The position numbers and the translations under genes are program-made. From NCBI RefSeq assembly GCF_018860705.1, contig NZ_JAHKQA010000069.1:1-64000 (forward strand): a stretch of DNA of 64,000 nt, in the 5' to 3' direction. The notes under the pieces were generated by a model, which did no database searches, was not told the origin of the DNA, and was given only the letters and a program-made list of their open reading frames with translations. This DNA comes from Citreicella sp. C3M06. GTDB taxonomy: Bacteria; Pseudomonadota; Alphaproteobacteria; Rhodobacterales; Rhodobacteraceae. Of this stretch, positions 17,246 to 25,833 are shown piece by piece (the stretch's first letter is position 1; every line of letters begins with the position of its first letter).

Positions 17246-17997
17246 CGCCCGCGCCCCTCGATCTCTGGCTGATCGGCATCGGCACCGGCAGCCCGGCGCA
17301 TGTCACCGGCGAGGGCATGCAGGCGCTGCGCGACGCGGCGGTGATCTTGGTGCCGCACAAGGGCGCGGGCAAGGATGATCTTGCCGCGCTGCGCCACGAC
17401 ATCCTGAGGGCCAGCGGCACGCAGGCGCAGGTCATCGGCTTTGACTACCCGCAGCGCGACCCTGCCCTGCCCTATCGCGAACGTGTCGCGCATTGGCATG
17501 ACGAGATCGCCCGCCGCTGGCAGGGCGCTCTGGCCAAGGCAAAACGGTCCGGCCCGGTGGCGCTGCTGGTCTGGGGCGATCCGTCGCTCTACGACAGCAC
17601 GCTGCGCATCGCGCGCCGGCTTGCCCCCGTGCCGCGCGTGCGCGTGGTGCCGGGCATCACCGCTATTCAGGCCCTGACGGCGGCCCATGCGCTGACGCTG
17701 AACACGGTGAATGGCCCCGTGACCATCACCACCGGGCGAAGCTTGCGCGATCACGGCTGGCCCGATGGCGCCGAGACGCTGGTGGTGATGCTGGATGGCG
17801 ATTGCGCCTTTCAGACCCTGCCGCCCGAGACACATATCTGGTGGGGCGCCTTTCTGGGGATGCCCGAACAGATTCTGGACCATGGCCGGATCGGCGATGT
17901 CGCGCAGCGCATCATCGAGGCGCGGGCCGAGGCGCGTGCGCGCCATGGCTGGATCATGGACACCTATCTGCTACGGGCGCAAACCGCTGATCCCTAA
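17242..17997 (+). CDS. cobF: Precorrin-6A synthase (deacetylating) CobF
   Basis: CobF methylates C-1 of precorrin-5 with loss of acetate to form precorrin-6A, a step found only in the aerobic pathway. The 251-residue tetrapyrrole methylase has LWLIGIGTGSPAHVTGEG at the N-terminus, VALLVWGDPSLYDSTLRIAR (about 107-126), VVPGITAIQALTAAH and the VVMLDGDCAFQ block. It is the last gene of the operon. The second B12 riboswitch starts about 35 bp after its stop. Confidence 0.94.
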   Translation: MTPAPLDLWLIGIGTGSPAHVTGEGMQALRDAAVILVPHKGAGKDDLAALRHDILRASGTQAQVIGFDYPQRDPALPYRERVAHWHDEIARRWQGALAKAKRSGPVALLVWGDPSLYDSTLRIARRLAPVPRVRVVPGITAIQALTAAHALTLNTVNGPVTITTGRSLRDHGWPDGAETLVVMLDGDCAFQTLPPETHIWWGAFLGMPEQILDHGRIGDVAQRIIEARAEARARHGWIMDTYLLRAQTADP

Positions 17998-18032
17998 GCC
18001 TCGCGCCACGCATTACCAATTGACGCGGCGCG

Positions 18033-18232
18033 GCTTGGTCTGTCAGGTAAGCGCCATGACCGGTCCCGTTTTTTCGGGCGAAAGAGGGAATGCAGTGCGG
18101 CGCCCGCGCCAAATCTGCAGCTGCCCCCGCAACTGTCAGCGGCGAGCAGGGCCAACATGCCACTGGAGCAATCCGGGAAGGCTGGTCCAACGCATTGACC
18201 CGCAAGCCAGGAGACCTGCCGGACATGTGCCC
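18033..18232 (+). promoter_or_regulatory. Cobalamin (B12) riboswitch, cobalt transporter leader
   Basis: A second adenosylcobalamin aptamer: the GGCTTGGTC start near 18033, GCGAAAGAGGGAATGCAGTGCGG at about 18079-18101 in two blocks, the GCTGCCCCCGCAACTGT core at about 18119-18135, and the B12 box GCCAGGAGACCTGCC at 18206-18220. About 150 nt of GC-rich expression platform precede the transporter genes. It should repress cobalt uptake when cobalamin is abundant. Boundaries are approximate. Confidence 0.93.
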
Positions 18233-18382
18233 CATGGTAAACGGGGCGCATCCACCAGACGCCGGGGTGCGTGTTTGGCCGAGGCTCCGCGCGCCGATCC
18301 TTGGCGCATCGTCCCGGTCCGATCCGACCCCGCCGTTGTTACGCAAAGGCGCCGGGTGTGGCGCCATAAACGGGACGGATCG

Positions 18383-19168
18383 ATGAAAAAGACCCTGATT
18401 GCCAGTGCCATTGCGCTATGCCTGCCTGCGATGGCCTCGGCGCATTTCCTGCTGGAATACACCACGCAGACCATGATCGAGCGGCCCGGCGATGTGCCGG
18501 TCAAGCTGATCTTCTGGCACCCGATGGACAACGGGCATGTGATGGACATGGCGCTTCCGCAGGAATTCTACGTGATCCATAATGGCGAGCGGACCGACCT
18601 GATCGACACGCTGACGCCCGTGCCCTTCACCGGCGGTGAAAACAGTGGCGATGCCTTCAAGGGGCATGTGCCGGTGAAACGCTCGGGCGATTACGTTCTG
18701 GTCACGGTGCCCACGCCCTATTACGAGGCCTCCGAGGATCTTTACATCCAGCAGATCACCAAGGCGTTCCTGAACCGCAACGGATTGCCGACCGACTGGA
18801 TGACCCCGGTCGGGCTGCCCACCGAAATCCTGCCCCTGAACAAACCCTATAATATCCTCGCCGGGTCCACCTTTACCGGGCAGGTTCTGGCCAATGGCCA
18901 GCCGGTTGCGGGCGCCGAGATCGAAATCGAATACATGGCGGCCGAACCCGACATGGACAGCGCAGCCTCTAGCGCGCCGGTTGTCGGCGCCATGCCGGGG
19001 GGGACCATCGTCGCCATATCCGATGCCAGTGGTTATTTCACCTTTGGGATCCCCAAGGCCGGGTATTGGGGCTTTGCCGCGCTGGGAACCGGCCCTGCCA
19101 GCGAACATGACGGCAAGAACCTGAGCCAGGATGCGGTGATCTGGATCCGCGCCTGGGACATGGAGTGA
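18383..19168 (+). CDS. DUF4198 periplasmic component of ECF cobalt/nickel transporter
   Basis: This 261-residue secreted protein has an N-terminal signal peptide (MKKTLIASAIALCLPAMASA), so mature protein begins with a histidine (HFLLEY), as in NikK/CbiK-type DUF4198 proteins. The C-terminal part has a carboxypeptidase-regulatory-like beta domain (FTGQVLANGQPVAGAEIEIEY ... DASGYFTFGIPKAGYWGF). Such proteins accompany ECF-type Ni/Co importers and may present metal to the S-component. The start was chosen because the signal peptide follows directly. It is the first gene after the riboswitch, 7 bp before cbiM. Cobalt rather than nickel is inferred from the B12 control. Confidence 0.85.
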   Translation: MKKTLIASAIALCLPAMASAHFLLEYTTQTMIERPGDVPVKLIFWHPMDNGHVMDMALPQEFYVIHNGERTDLIDTLTPVPFTGGENSGDAFKGHVPVKRSGDYVLVTVPTPYYEASEDLYIQQITKAFLNRNGLPTDWMTPVGLPTEILPLNKPYNILAGSTFTGQVLANGQPVAGAEIEIEYMAAEPDMDSAASSAPVVGAMPGGTIVAISDASGYFTFGIPKAGYWGFAALGTGPASEHDGKNLSQDAVIWIRAWDME

Positions 19169-19175
19169 TCTTGCC

Positions 19176-19787
19176 ATGCATATCGTAGATGGCGCGCTGT
19201 CCAATCCTGTGGTGATCGCCGGGGCGTTTGCTGCGGCGGGTGGCATCGCGCTTGGCTTGCGCAGCCTGACACTGGAACGCATCCCTGCCGCGGGGGTGCT
19301 TTCGGCCAGTTTCTTTGTGGCCTCGCTGATCCATGTGCCCATCGGGCCGTCTTCGGTGCATCTTATCCTGAACGGTCTGGCCGGGATCTTGCTGGGCTGG
19401 GCGGCGTTTCCGGCGCTGTTTGTCGGCCTTTTGTTGCAGACGGTGTTCTTTGGCTTTGGCGGGGTGACGGTGCTTGGGGCCAACACGGTGAACATCGCGC
19501 TGCCCGCGGTGCTGGCCTGGATGCTGTTCGGGCGGCTGATCGGGCGTGGCTCGCCGCTGGCGGGGGCGATCTGGGGCGGCATCGGCGGGGGTTTTGCCAT
19601 CGCGGCCACCACGGCAATGGTCGCTGCGGCGCTGGCGCTGTCGGGTGACGCATTCCTGCCCGCAGCAAGACTGGTTTTCTTTGCCCATATCCCGGTCATG
19701 GCCATCGAAGCGGTGCTGACCGGCTTTGCCGTGCTGCTGGCCCGTCAGGTCAAACCCGAATTGTTCCAGACCGGAGCCTCCGCATGA
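19176..19787 (+). CDS. cbiM: ECF cobalt transporter substrate-specific subunit CbiM
   Basis: CbiM is the membrane S-component that binds the metal. The 203-residue protein starts MHIVDG, the invariant N-terminal motif whose His2 helps coordinate Co2+/Ni2+, and contains LIHVPIGPSSVHLILNGLAG (about 49-68), the second metal/architecture motif. About six hydrophobic segments follow. Its length (about 200) is the shorter CbiM form without a fused CbiN. It overlaps the next gene by 4 bp. Confidence 0.93.
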   Translation: MHIVDGALSNPVVIAGAFAAAGGIALGLRSLTLERIPAAGVLSASFFVASLIHVPIGPSSVHLILNGLAGILLGWAAFPALFVGLLLQTVFFGFGGVTVLGANTVNIALPAVLAWMLFGRLIGRGSPLAGAIWGGIGGGFAIAATTAMVAAALALSGDAFLPAARLVFFAHIPVMAIEAVLTGFAVLLARQVKPELFQTGASA

Positions 19788-20344
19788 AAGCCCTGATAGT
19801 TGCATTGGCGTTGATCATCGGCCCTGCGCCGGCGCTGGCCCATAAGGTGATCGCGGGCGTGTTTGCCGCCGGAAGCGCGATCGAGGGCGAAATCGGCTTT
19901 TCGAATGGCGACATGGCCGTCGAAGCGCAGGTTCTGGTGCTTGGGCCGGATGGCACTGAGCTGGGGCAGGCGATCACCGATGCGGACGGGTTCTTTACCT
20001 TTGTCCCGACGCAGCCAATCGCCCATCTGTTCCGCGCCGATCTGGGCGCAGGCCATCTGGCCGAGGTGACGATGCCCGCCGATGAGGTGGCCGCAATCCT
20101 TGGCCTCGCGCCCATAAAAAGCGCAGAGGTCACGGAAACCGCGCCCCCCTCATCCGCGCTGAGCAACGCCGAGCGGCAGGCCATCGCCGAGGCCGTGCGC
20201 AACGAAATCCGCCCCCTGCGCCGTGAGATCGCCGCCTACAAAGAGCACACCGGGCTTCAGACGATCCTTGGCGGCATCGGCTATATCGCAGGGCTTTTCG
20301 GCTTGGGCTTTTATCTAGCGGCGCGCCGCAAGCTGGCGGCTTGA
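19784..20344 (+). CDS. CbiL/NikL-like accessory protein of ECF cobalt transporter
   Basis: A 186-residue exported protein with a signal peptide (about 1-19, ending ALAHK), a periplasmic beta-sandwich portion (DGTELGQAITDADGFFTFV), a charged helical stretch (SNAERQAIAEAVRNEIRPLRRE) and one C-terminal transmembrane helix (about 160-180, GYIAGLFGLGFYLAARR). This layout matches the CbiL/NikL-type component that replaces CbiN in some ECF metal transporters. It overlaps cbiM by 4 bp and precedes cbiQ by 3 bp. Function is inferred from architecture and position. Confidence 0.8.
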   Translation: MKALIVALALIIGPAPALAHKVIAGVFAAGSAIEGEIGFSNGDMAVEAQVLVLGPDGTELGQAITDADGFFTFVPTQPIAHLFRADLGAGHLAEVTMPADEVAAILGLAPIKSAEVTETAPPSSALSNAERQAIAEAVRNEIRPLRREIAAYKEHTGLQTILGGIGYIAGLFGLGFYLAARRKLAA

Positions 20345-20347
20345 CGC

Positions 20348-21136
20348 GTGGCACATGCGCTTGGACCGAATGAAACGACTTTGACACACCCCGGCAGCCG
20401 CCGCATTGCAGGCTTGATCGGCAGCATCGATCCACGACTGCGCATTCTGGCCGCCATCCTGTTCGCCATCGTGGTGGTGGGGCTGTCATCGCTGATGACG
20501 CTGGGGATCGCGATGGGCCTGTCGCTTGGGCTTTTGGTCCTGTCGGGCCTGCCGTTGCGGGCAACCCTGAAGCGCATGGCGATGATGGACAGCTTCATTG
20601 TCTTCATGGTGCTGTTTTTGCCCTTCACCGTGCCGGGCGATCCAATGTTCATTCTGTGGGGCATGCCCGCCACGTGGCAGGGGCTGTGGCAGGGCGTGGA
20701 CATCGCGCTGACCGCCAATGCGGTGATCCTTGCGCTGATGACACTAGTCGGCACAATGGAGCCAGTGACGCTGGGCCACGCGCTGCACGCGCTGCGCCTG
20801 CCCGAAACGCTGGTACATCTGCTGATGTTCACGATCCGCTATATCGAGGTTCTGCGCGAGGAATACCTGCGCCTGCGCGCCGCGATGAAGGTGCGCGGCT
20901 TTCGCCCCGGCACCAACTGGCACAGCTATCGCAGTTTCGGCTATCTGGTCGGAATGATGCTGGTGCGCGCGATCGAACGGTCCGAACGGATCTTGCAGGC
21001 GATGAAATGCCGCGGCTTTTCCGGGCGCTTCCACCTGTTGCAGGATTTTACCCTGACGGCGAAGGATCGCCGGTTTGCAACGGTGTTCGCGGGCGCATTG
21101 GGTCTTCTGATTTGTCTGGAAATCGCATGGCATTGA
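20348..21136 (+). CDS. cbiQ: ECF transporter transmembrane T-component CbiQ
   Basis: CbiQ couples the ATPase to the S-component. The 262-residue membrane protein has about five transmembrane segments and two short coupling motifs on the cytoplasmic loop, AAMKVRGF (about 178) and QAMKCRGF (about 219), the characteristic Ala-x3-Arg-Gly pairs. The start is a GTG at 20348, 3 bp after the preceding gene; no better ATG exists before the first conserved block. It overlaps cbiO by 10 bp. Confidence 0.92.
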   Translation: MAHALGPNETTLTHPGSRRIAGLIGSIDPRLRILAAILFAIVVVGLSSLMTLGIAMGLSLGLLVLSGLPLRATLKRMAMMDSFIVFMVLFLPFTVPGDPMFILWGMPATWQGLWQGVDIALTANAVILALMTLVGTMEPVTLGHALHALRLPETLVHLLMFTIRYIEVLREEYLRLRAAMKVRGFRPGTNWHSYRSFGYLVGMMLVRAIERSERILQAMKCRGFSGRFHLLQDFTLTAKDRRFATVFAGALGLLICLEIAWH

Positions 21137-21777
21137 TCGAGCTTGAGGATATCCATATCCGCTATCCGGGGCAGGCTGCGATCCTGTCGGGGGCGGGTTT
21201 GCGATTGCTTTCGGGCCAGCGCCTGTCCTTGATTGGGCCGAACGGCTCGGGCAAATCCACGCTGCTGCGGGTGATCCTTGGGCTTCAGACACCGCAGCGC
21301 GGCGTGGTGCGCGCCTTTGGCCAGTCGCGCGCACGCGAGTCCGACTTTCACGAGGTCCGGCGCCGCATCGGGTTGGTGTTTCAGGATGCCGACGACCAGC
21401 TTTTCTGCCCCACCGTCGCCGAGGACATCGCCTTTGGCCCGCTGAACCTTGGCAAATCAAAAGCCGAGGCGCTGAAGATCGTCGACGCGCTGCTGTCGGT
21501 CCTTCGGCTCACCCATTTGCGCGACCGCATCACCCACAAGCTGTCGGGCGGCGAAAAACGTCTGGTGACACTGGCAACCGTTCTGGCGATGCAGCCAGAG
21601 GTGCTGTTGCTGGACGAGCCGACGAATGGGCTGGACCCCGAGAACGAGGCGCGGCTGATCGACATTCTGCAAGCGCTGCCTCAGGCGATCCTTCTGGTCA
21701 GCCACTCTGCCGAATTCCGGGCACAGATCACCAGCGCAGAGGTCGAAATCCGCGACGGTCTTGTCCATCCCGTCTGA
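21127..21777 (+). CDS. cbiO: ECF cobalt transporter ATPase CbiO
   Basis: CbiO is the ABC-type ATPase of the cobalt importer. The 216-residue protein has Walker A GPNGSGKST (about 37-45), Q-loop GLVFQDADDQLF, signature LSGGEKR, Walker B VLLLDEPTNGLDP, and the switch histidine VSHS. It is shorter than the usual 270 residues because it stops soon after the switch region. The ATG at 21127 was preferred to a much longer open frame extending back through cbiQ. It ends the operon and converges on rplT. Confidence 0.94.
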   Translation: MALIELEDIHIRYPGQAAILSGAGLRLLSGQRLSLIGPNGSGKSTLLRVILGLQTPQRGVVRAFGQSRARESDFHEVRRRIGLVFQDADDQLFCPTVAEDIAFGPLNLGKSKAEALKIVDALLSVLRLTHLRDRITHKLSGGEKRLVTLATVLAMQPEVLLLDEPTNGLDPENEARLIDILQALPQAILLVSHSAEFRAQITSAEVEIRDGLVHPV

Positions 21778-21850
21778 TGCTGTCTGTTCGGGATGGCCGT
21801 TTAACCGCGGCAGTTCTGCCGCAAGATGGCTCATCCGGTCTATCGACATG

Positions 21851-21881
21851 AAAAAACCGCGCCGGGGTCCCGGCGCGGTTT
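21851..21881 (-). terminator. Rho-independent terminator downstream of rplT
   Basis: An 11-bp GC-rich stem (AACCGCGCCGG paired with CCGGCGCGGTT) with a short loop is followed on the minus strand by six T residues (AAAAAA at 21851-21856 on the plus strand). It lies 24 bp after the rplT stop. On the plus strand only three T residues follow, so it may also end cbiO transcripts weakly. Confidence 0.85.
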
Positions 21882-21904
21882 CAATCTGCTCACAGGGGCT
21901 TGGC

Positions 21905-22270
21905 TCAGGCAGCCAGCGCGCCCTTTGCCTGCTCCACGATGGCACCGAATGCTTCGGGCTCGTGCACGGCGAGATCGGCGAGAACCTTGCGGTCAACCTC
22001 GATCCCGGCCTTGGTCAGACCGTTGATGAACTTGGAGTAGGTCAGAGCCTCGTCATGCGAGCGAACGGCCGCATTGATCCGCTGGATCCACAGGGCGCGG
22101 AAGTTGCGCTTGCGGTTCTTGCGGTCGCGGGTCGCGTACTGGTTGGCCTTGTCGACGGCCTGGGCTGCAACCTTGAAGGTGCTCTTGCGGCGGCCATAAT
22201 AGCCTTTTGCCTGATCGAGGACCTTCTTGTGACGGGCGTGGGTAACCGTACCACCTTTGACTCGTGCCAT
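21905..22270 (-). CDS. rplT: 50S ribosomal protein L20
   Basis: L20 is an early-assembly 23S rRNA-binding protein of the large subunit. The 121-residue product has the basic N-terminal extension [20 protein letters not shown], the [13 protein letters not shown] helix, and the [11 protein letters not shown] segment, all diagnostic, at normal length. It lies 18 bp after rpmI on the same strand and is followed by a strong terminator, so rpmI-rplT form a short operon. infC is not next to it here. Confidence 0.98.
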   Translation of the reverse strand: MARVKGGTVTHARHKKVLDQAKGYYGRRKSTFKVAAQAVDKANQYATRDRKNRKRNFRALWIQRINAAVRSHDEALTYSKFINGLTKAGIEVDRKVLADLAVHEPEAFGAIVEQAKGALAA

Positions 22271-22288
22271 TTGTCAGCTCTCCTTCGT

Positions 22289-22489
22289 TCAGCGGTCGTA
22301 GGGCATATAGCCCTTGACGATCTTGGCGTCGGGGGCCGACAGCGTGGTGGTGCCGCGCGCGTCGCGGATGAACTTGGTGGTGCGCTTGATCATGCCGTGG
22401 CGCTTGCCGGCCTGACCTGCGACGATCTTGCCGGTCGCTGTCACCTTGAAGCGCTTCTTGGCGCTCGACTTGGTCTTCATCTTGGGCAT
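22289..22489 (-). CDS. rpmI: 50S ribosomal protein L35
   Basis: L35 is a small basic protein of the large ribosomal subunit. The 66-residue product reads [20 protein letters not shown] and contains GKRHGMI. The start at 22489 is fixed by the conserved MPKMKT beginning and an AGGAGA ribosome-binding site just upstream; a longer frame extending 48 bases further was rejected. Confidence 0.98.
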   Translation of the reverse strand: MPKMKTKSSAKKRFKVTATGKIVAGQAGKRHGMIKRTTKFIRDARGTTTLSAPDAKIVKGYMPYDR

Positions 22490-22608
22490 TTCCGTCTCCT
22501 TGACGTACTGCGGTGAACGCGCGACTCGGCATGCCACTTCGGGCCGGCCACACGGTAGGAAGCGCTCCTATAAGGCGGTGCGCCCTGCGATGCAAGAGGC
22601 GCTATCGT

Positions 22609-22833
22609 CTAGCGGATCACCTGCGCAATGACGCCATAGATCGCCTCGGGAATGTCGGCGAGGCGATAGCCTCCGGGCGCCTGCAGGTTGCCATACAACA
22701 GCACCGCAAGCCCGGCCACCGCCACCACCGCCCCGACGCGCGGGGCCTGCCCGTCGGACCATGCGGAAATGATTGCGGGAATCGAAATCGCCACGAGGAA
22801 AAGCCCGAGCACAAGATATTGGTCTGGCTGCAT
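22609..22833 (-). CDS. Small two-helix membrane protein, function unknown
   Basis: A 74-residue hydrophobic protein with two predicted transmembrane helices (about 6-24 and 34-50) joined by a short loop SAWSDGQAPRVG, and an amphipathic tail QAPGGYRLADIPEAIYGVIA. The start MQPDQYLVLG was chosen because everything upstream in the longer open frame looks non-coding. The gene precedes rpmI by about 120 bp on the same strand. I do not recognise a function; the composition and codon use look genuine. Confidence 0.7.
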   Translation of the reverse strand: MQPDQYLVLGLFLVAISIPAIISAWSDGQAPRVGAVVAVAGLAVLLYGNLQAPGGYRLADIPEAIYGVIAQVIR

Positions 22834-23127
22834 CAATCCACGCCCTGTCAGGTTTAACGCCAGCCTAGCACGGGCGCCTTTCTGGCGACACCCGTCCCGC
22901 CGCTTTGCCGATCGACAGGGCAGGCTGTGCCGAGGGATGGCAGCTGGATAATTGAGAAATTGGTTCAAAGCCTCGGCATAGCCGCAGGGCCAGGCCGGAT
23001 CGCGAAACCACCCCGAGGTGACGGCACGCCGGTCTCTTGATCCGCCTTGGTCGCGGAAGGCGGCGGTCAAGGATGGGGCGCCCCGTCACCATGTCCGGAG
23101 CGCCCCAGTTTTAGATGAATCCGCGCA
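22834..23127. other. Intergenic region downstream of pyk
   Basis: No gene is supported. The region should contain the promoter of the small membrane protein gene (minus strand) and the 3' untranslated end of pyk. A stem-loop at 23074-23107 is listed separately. Confidence 0.5.
23074..23107 (-). terminator. Stem-loop after pyk, possible terminator
   Basis: A perfect 8-bp stem (TGGGGCGC / GCGCCCCA) with an 18-nt loop lies 21 bp beyond the pyk stop codon. The T-tract on the minus strand is poor (TCCTT), so intrinsic termination is possible but not secure. Confidence 0.45.
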
Positions 23128-24573
23128 TCACTCGGGATCGGTGGTGTAGATCAGCCGTTCGTTGCAGGGCGCCACGCGCAGGATGTTGGTGGTGCCGGGC
23201 ATGTTGAAGGGCACACCGGCGGTCACGACAATCTGGTCCTCGGTGCCGGCATAGCCCTGCGCGCGCGCCGCACGGGCGGCATTCACCACCGCCTGCTTGA
23301 AGCGTTCCAGCTCTCCGGTCATCACGCAATTCACCCCCCAAGTCAGCGACAGCCGCCGTGCGGTGCCCCGCAGCGAGGTCATGGCGATGATCGGCACGCG
23401 GGGCCGCTCGCGCGCCACCTTGGCGACCGTGGTGCCCGACGAGGTAAAGCAGCAGATCACCTTGATGTTGCCCGATTCCGCGATCTCACGGGCGGCGGCA
23501 ACGATGCCATCGGCAATGCTCTTCTTATCGATGTTGCGGCTGGCTTCCATGACCTCGGTGTAGGTGGGGTCATTCTCGACGGCGATGGCGGTGTTGTTCA
23601 TCGTGGTCACCGCCTCGACCGGGTATTGCCCGGCGGCGGATTCCGCCGACAGCATCACCGCATCGGCGCCCTCGTAGATGGCGGTCGCCACGTCCGAAAC
23701 CTCGGCTCGGGTCGGCATCGGGCTTTCGATCATCGATTCCAGCATCTGCGTCGCAACGATCACCGGCTTGCCCGCCTTGCGGCACATGCGGATCAGCTGC
23801 TTCTGGATCGGCGGCACCGAATGCACCGGCAGCTCGACGCCCAGATCGCCCCGCGCAACCATCACCCCGTCGGAAACTTCGAGAATCTCGGCGAAGCTCT
23901 TCACCGCCGAAGGCTTTTCGATCTTCGACAGGATCGCGGCGCGGCCATCGGCCAGCTTGCGGGCCTCGATCACGTCTTCGGGGCGCTGCACAAAGCTGAG
24001 CGCCAGCCAGTCGACACCAAGCGCGGCGGCGAATTCCAGATCCTTGCGGTCTTTCTCGGACAGCGCCGCCAGCGGCAGCAGCACGTCGGGCACGTTCACG
24101 CCCTTGCGGTTGGAAATCGTGCCCCCCGCCTCGACGACGCAATTGGCGAAATCCTTGCCGCATTCCTCGACCCGCAGGCGGATCTTGCCGTCGTTCACCA
24201 GCAGATGCGCCCCGACGCCAAGCGCCGCGAAGATTTCGGGATGCGGCAGGCAAACGCGCTTTTTCGTGCCGGGCGCCGGGTCGAGATCAAGCCGGAAGGT
24301 CTCGCCCCATTCCAGCTCTTCTTCCTTGTTGGCAAATTCGCCCACGCGCAGCTTCGGCCCCTGAAGGTCGGCCAGAATGGCGATCGGGCTGTCCAGATCC
24401 TTTTCCACCTGACGGATCAGGCGGTGCATCTTGGTGATGTCGTCGTGGGTGCCGTGGCTCATGTTGAGGCGGAAGACGTCGGCGCCGGCCTCGTGCAGCG
24501 TCCGGATCATCTCGTAGGTGTTGCTCGCCGGGCCGAGCGTGGCCACGATCTTGACTTTGCGCAGTCGTCTCAT
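23128..24573 (-). CDS. pyk: Pyruvate kinase
   Basis: Pyruvate kinase transfers phosphate from phosphoenolpyruvate to ADP in the last step of glycolysis. The 481-residue product has KIVATLGPAS (about 8-17), FRLNMSHG (about 34), LADLQGPKLRVG, the signature ILSKIEKPSAV with catalytic lysine, VMVARGDLGVELP, and MLSAESAAGQYP. The C-terminal regulatory domain is complete (CCFTSSGTTVAKVARERP). GGGGAGA upstream of the ATG supports the start. It diverges from the N-formylglutamate amidohydrolase gene, with about 150 bp between them for both promoters. Confidence 0.98.
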   Translation of the reverse strand: MRRLRKVKIVATLGPASNTYEMIRTLHEAGADVFRLNMSHGTHDDITKMHRLIRQVEKDLDSPIAILADLQGPKLRVGEFANKEEELEWGETFRLDLDPAPGTKKRVCLPHPEIFAALGVGAHLLVNDGKIRLRVEECGKDFANCVVEAGGTISNRKGVNVPDVLLPLAALSEKDRKDLEFAAALGVDWLALSFVQRPEDVIEARKLADGRAAILSKIEKPSAVKSFAEILEVSDGVMVARGDLGVELPVHSVPPIQKQLIRMCRKAGKPVIVATQMLESMIESPMPTRAEVSDVATAIYEGADAVMLSAESAAGQYPVEAVTTMNNTAIAVENDPTYTEVMEASRNIDKKSIADGIVAAAREIAESGNIKVICCFTSSGTTVAKVARERPRVPIIAMTSLRGTARRLSLTWGVNCVMTGELERFKQAVVNAARAARAQGYAGTEDQIVVTAGVPFNMPGTTNILRVAPCNERLIYTTDPE

Positions 24574-24721
24574 CTTCCGTCTCCCCTGCCCGGTCGGTAC
24601 CGGGCGCTTCGTGATTGTTCAACGCTGAACGCGTTACCGCTAACGCTCGCATCGAGGTATCGCGCAATTCCATTTGTCGTGCAACTGCTCTAATCCAAGG
24701 CACAGCAGCACGACGGATACC

Positions 24722-25468
24722 ATGACTTATACACCCTGCACGATAGAAGGAGAGGACCGGAAAAGTCGCTTTCTGGTCACCTGTGATCACGCCACGAATA
24801 CCGTACCGCCCGACCTCGGGGGAAGCCTCGGCTTGCCCGAGGCGGACATGGCGCGGCACATCGCCTATGATATAGGCGCCCTTGGCACGGCGCGGGCGCT
24901 GGCACAGGCGCTTGACGCGCCACTGGTGGCGTCGAATTTCTCGCGACTGGTGATCGACCCGAACCGCGGCGAAGACGACCCGACGCTGTTGATGCGGCTG
25001 TATGACGGCTCGATCATTCCGGGAAACCGCCATGCCGATGCGGGCGAAAAGGCGCGCAGGCTCGATGCCTACTGGCACCCCTACCATGCCGCGATCGAGC
25101 GGATGGCGGCGGGGCGGCATGACATCGCCCTGATCGCGGTGCATTCCTTTACGCCGCAATTGCGGGGCCGGGGCCCCCGCCCGTGGCATGTTGGCATTCT
25201 GCATGCATGGGATTCGCGCCTGTCGGATCCGCTGATCGCGCAGCTGAGCGCCGAGCCGGATCTTGGCCCCGAGCGCGTCGGGCGTAACCAGCCCTACCCC
25301 GGCCATCTGCCCGGCGATGCGGTTCACCGCCATGCCCTGCGCCACGGGCGCAACAACACCCTGCTTGAACTGCGCAGCGACCTGATCGCCGAGCCAGAGG
25401 CGCAGCAGGCATGGGGCCGCAGGCTGGCCCCGCATCTGCAGGCCGCGCTGGACGCGGTCGCCCCTTGA
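24722..25468 (+). CDS. N-formylglutamate amidohydrolase family protein
   Basis: The 248-residue protein belongs to the N-formylglutamate amidohydrolase (PF05013) family, zinc enzymes that release glutamate or act on related N-acyl compounds. Visible motifs are VTCDHATNTVP (about 19-29), DIGALGTARALAQ, SNFSRLVIDPNRG and AVHSFTPQL (about 140). The histidine-utilisation genes usually linked with true HutG are absent, so the natural substrate is uncertain. The start at 24722 is an ATG close to the conserved block; a start 48 bases further upstream is less likely. Confidence 0.85.
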   Translation: MTYTPCTIEGEDRKSRFLVTCDHATNTVPPDLGGSLGLPEADMARHIAYDIGALGTARALAQALDAPLVASNFSRLVIDPNRGEDDPTLLMRLYDGSIIPGNRHADAGEKARRLDAYWHPYHAAIERMAAGRHDIALIAVHSFTPQLRGRGPRPWHVGILHAWDSRLSDPLIAQLSAEPDLGPERVGRNQPYPGHLPGDAVHRHALRHGRNNTLLELRSDLIAEPEAQQAWGRRLAPHLQAALDAVAP

Positions 25469-25501
25469 CACCCTGCCCCTGACATCCACAAGGAGACCCC
25501 G

Positions 25502-25813
25502 ATGGACGACGCAACCCGCACCGAAATCGAAGCCGCGGCTTTCCGCAGACTGCGCCAGCACCTGATGGAAGATCGCCCCGATGTGCAGAACATCGATCTG
25601 ATGAACCTCGCCGGATTCTGCCGCAACTGCCTGTCACGCTGGTATCAGGAGGCCGCCGCCGAGCGCGGCATCGAGATCGCCAAGGACGAGGCGCGCGAGA
25701 TCTATTACGGTATGCCTTATGATCAGTGGCGCGCGCAGAACCAGACCGAAGCGGACGACGCGAAAAAGGCCGCCTTCAAGACGGCCTTCGACGAAAATGT
25801 CCTAAAGAAGTAA
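25502..25813 (+). CDS. DUF1244 small conserved protein
   Basis: A 103-residue protein of the DUF1244 family, with the conserved core VQNIDLMNLAGFCRNCLSRW (about 31-50) and a C-terminal EAREIYYGMPYDQWR. The two cysteines in CRNC may bind metal, but no function is established. AAGGAGA lies just upstream of the start. It is 33 bp downstream of the amidohydrolase gene and could be cotranscribed with it. Confidence 0.88.
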   Translation: MDDATRTEIEAAAFRRLRQHLMEDRPDVQNIDLMNLAGFCRNCLSRWYQEAAAERGIEIAKDEAREIYYGMPYDQWRAQNQTEADDAKKAAFKTAFDENVLKK

Positions 25814-25833
25814 CGCCCCGCGGGGCAGCAGGC

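Noticed and set aside
24287-25561. 424-codon minus-strand frame joining the amidohydrolase region to pyk
   Set aside because: It is antisense to the amidohydrolase gene and enters pyk in the wrong frame; no domain visible.
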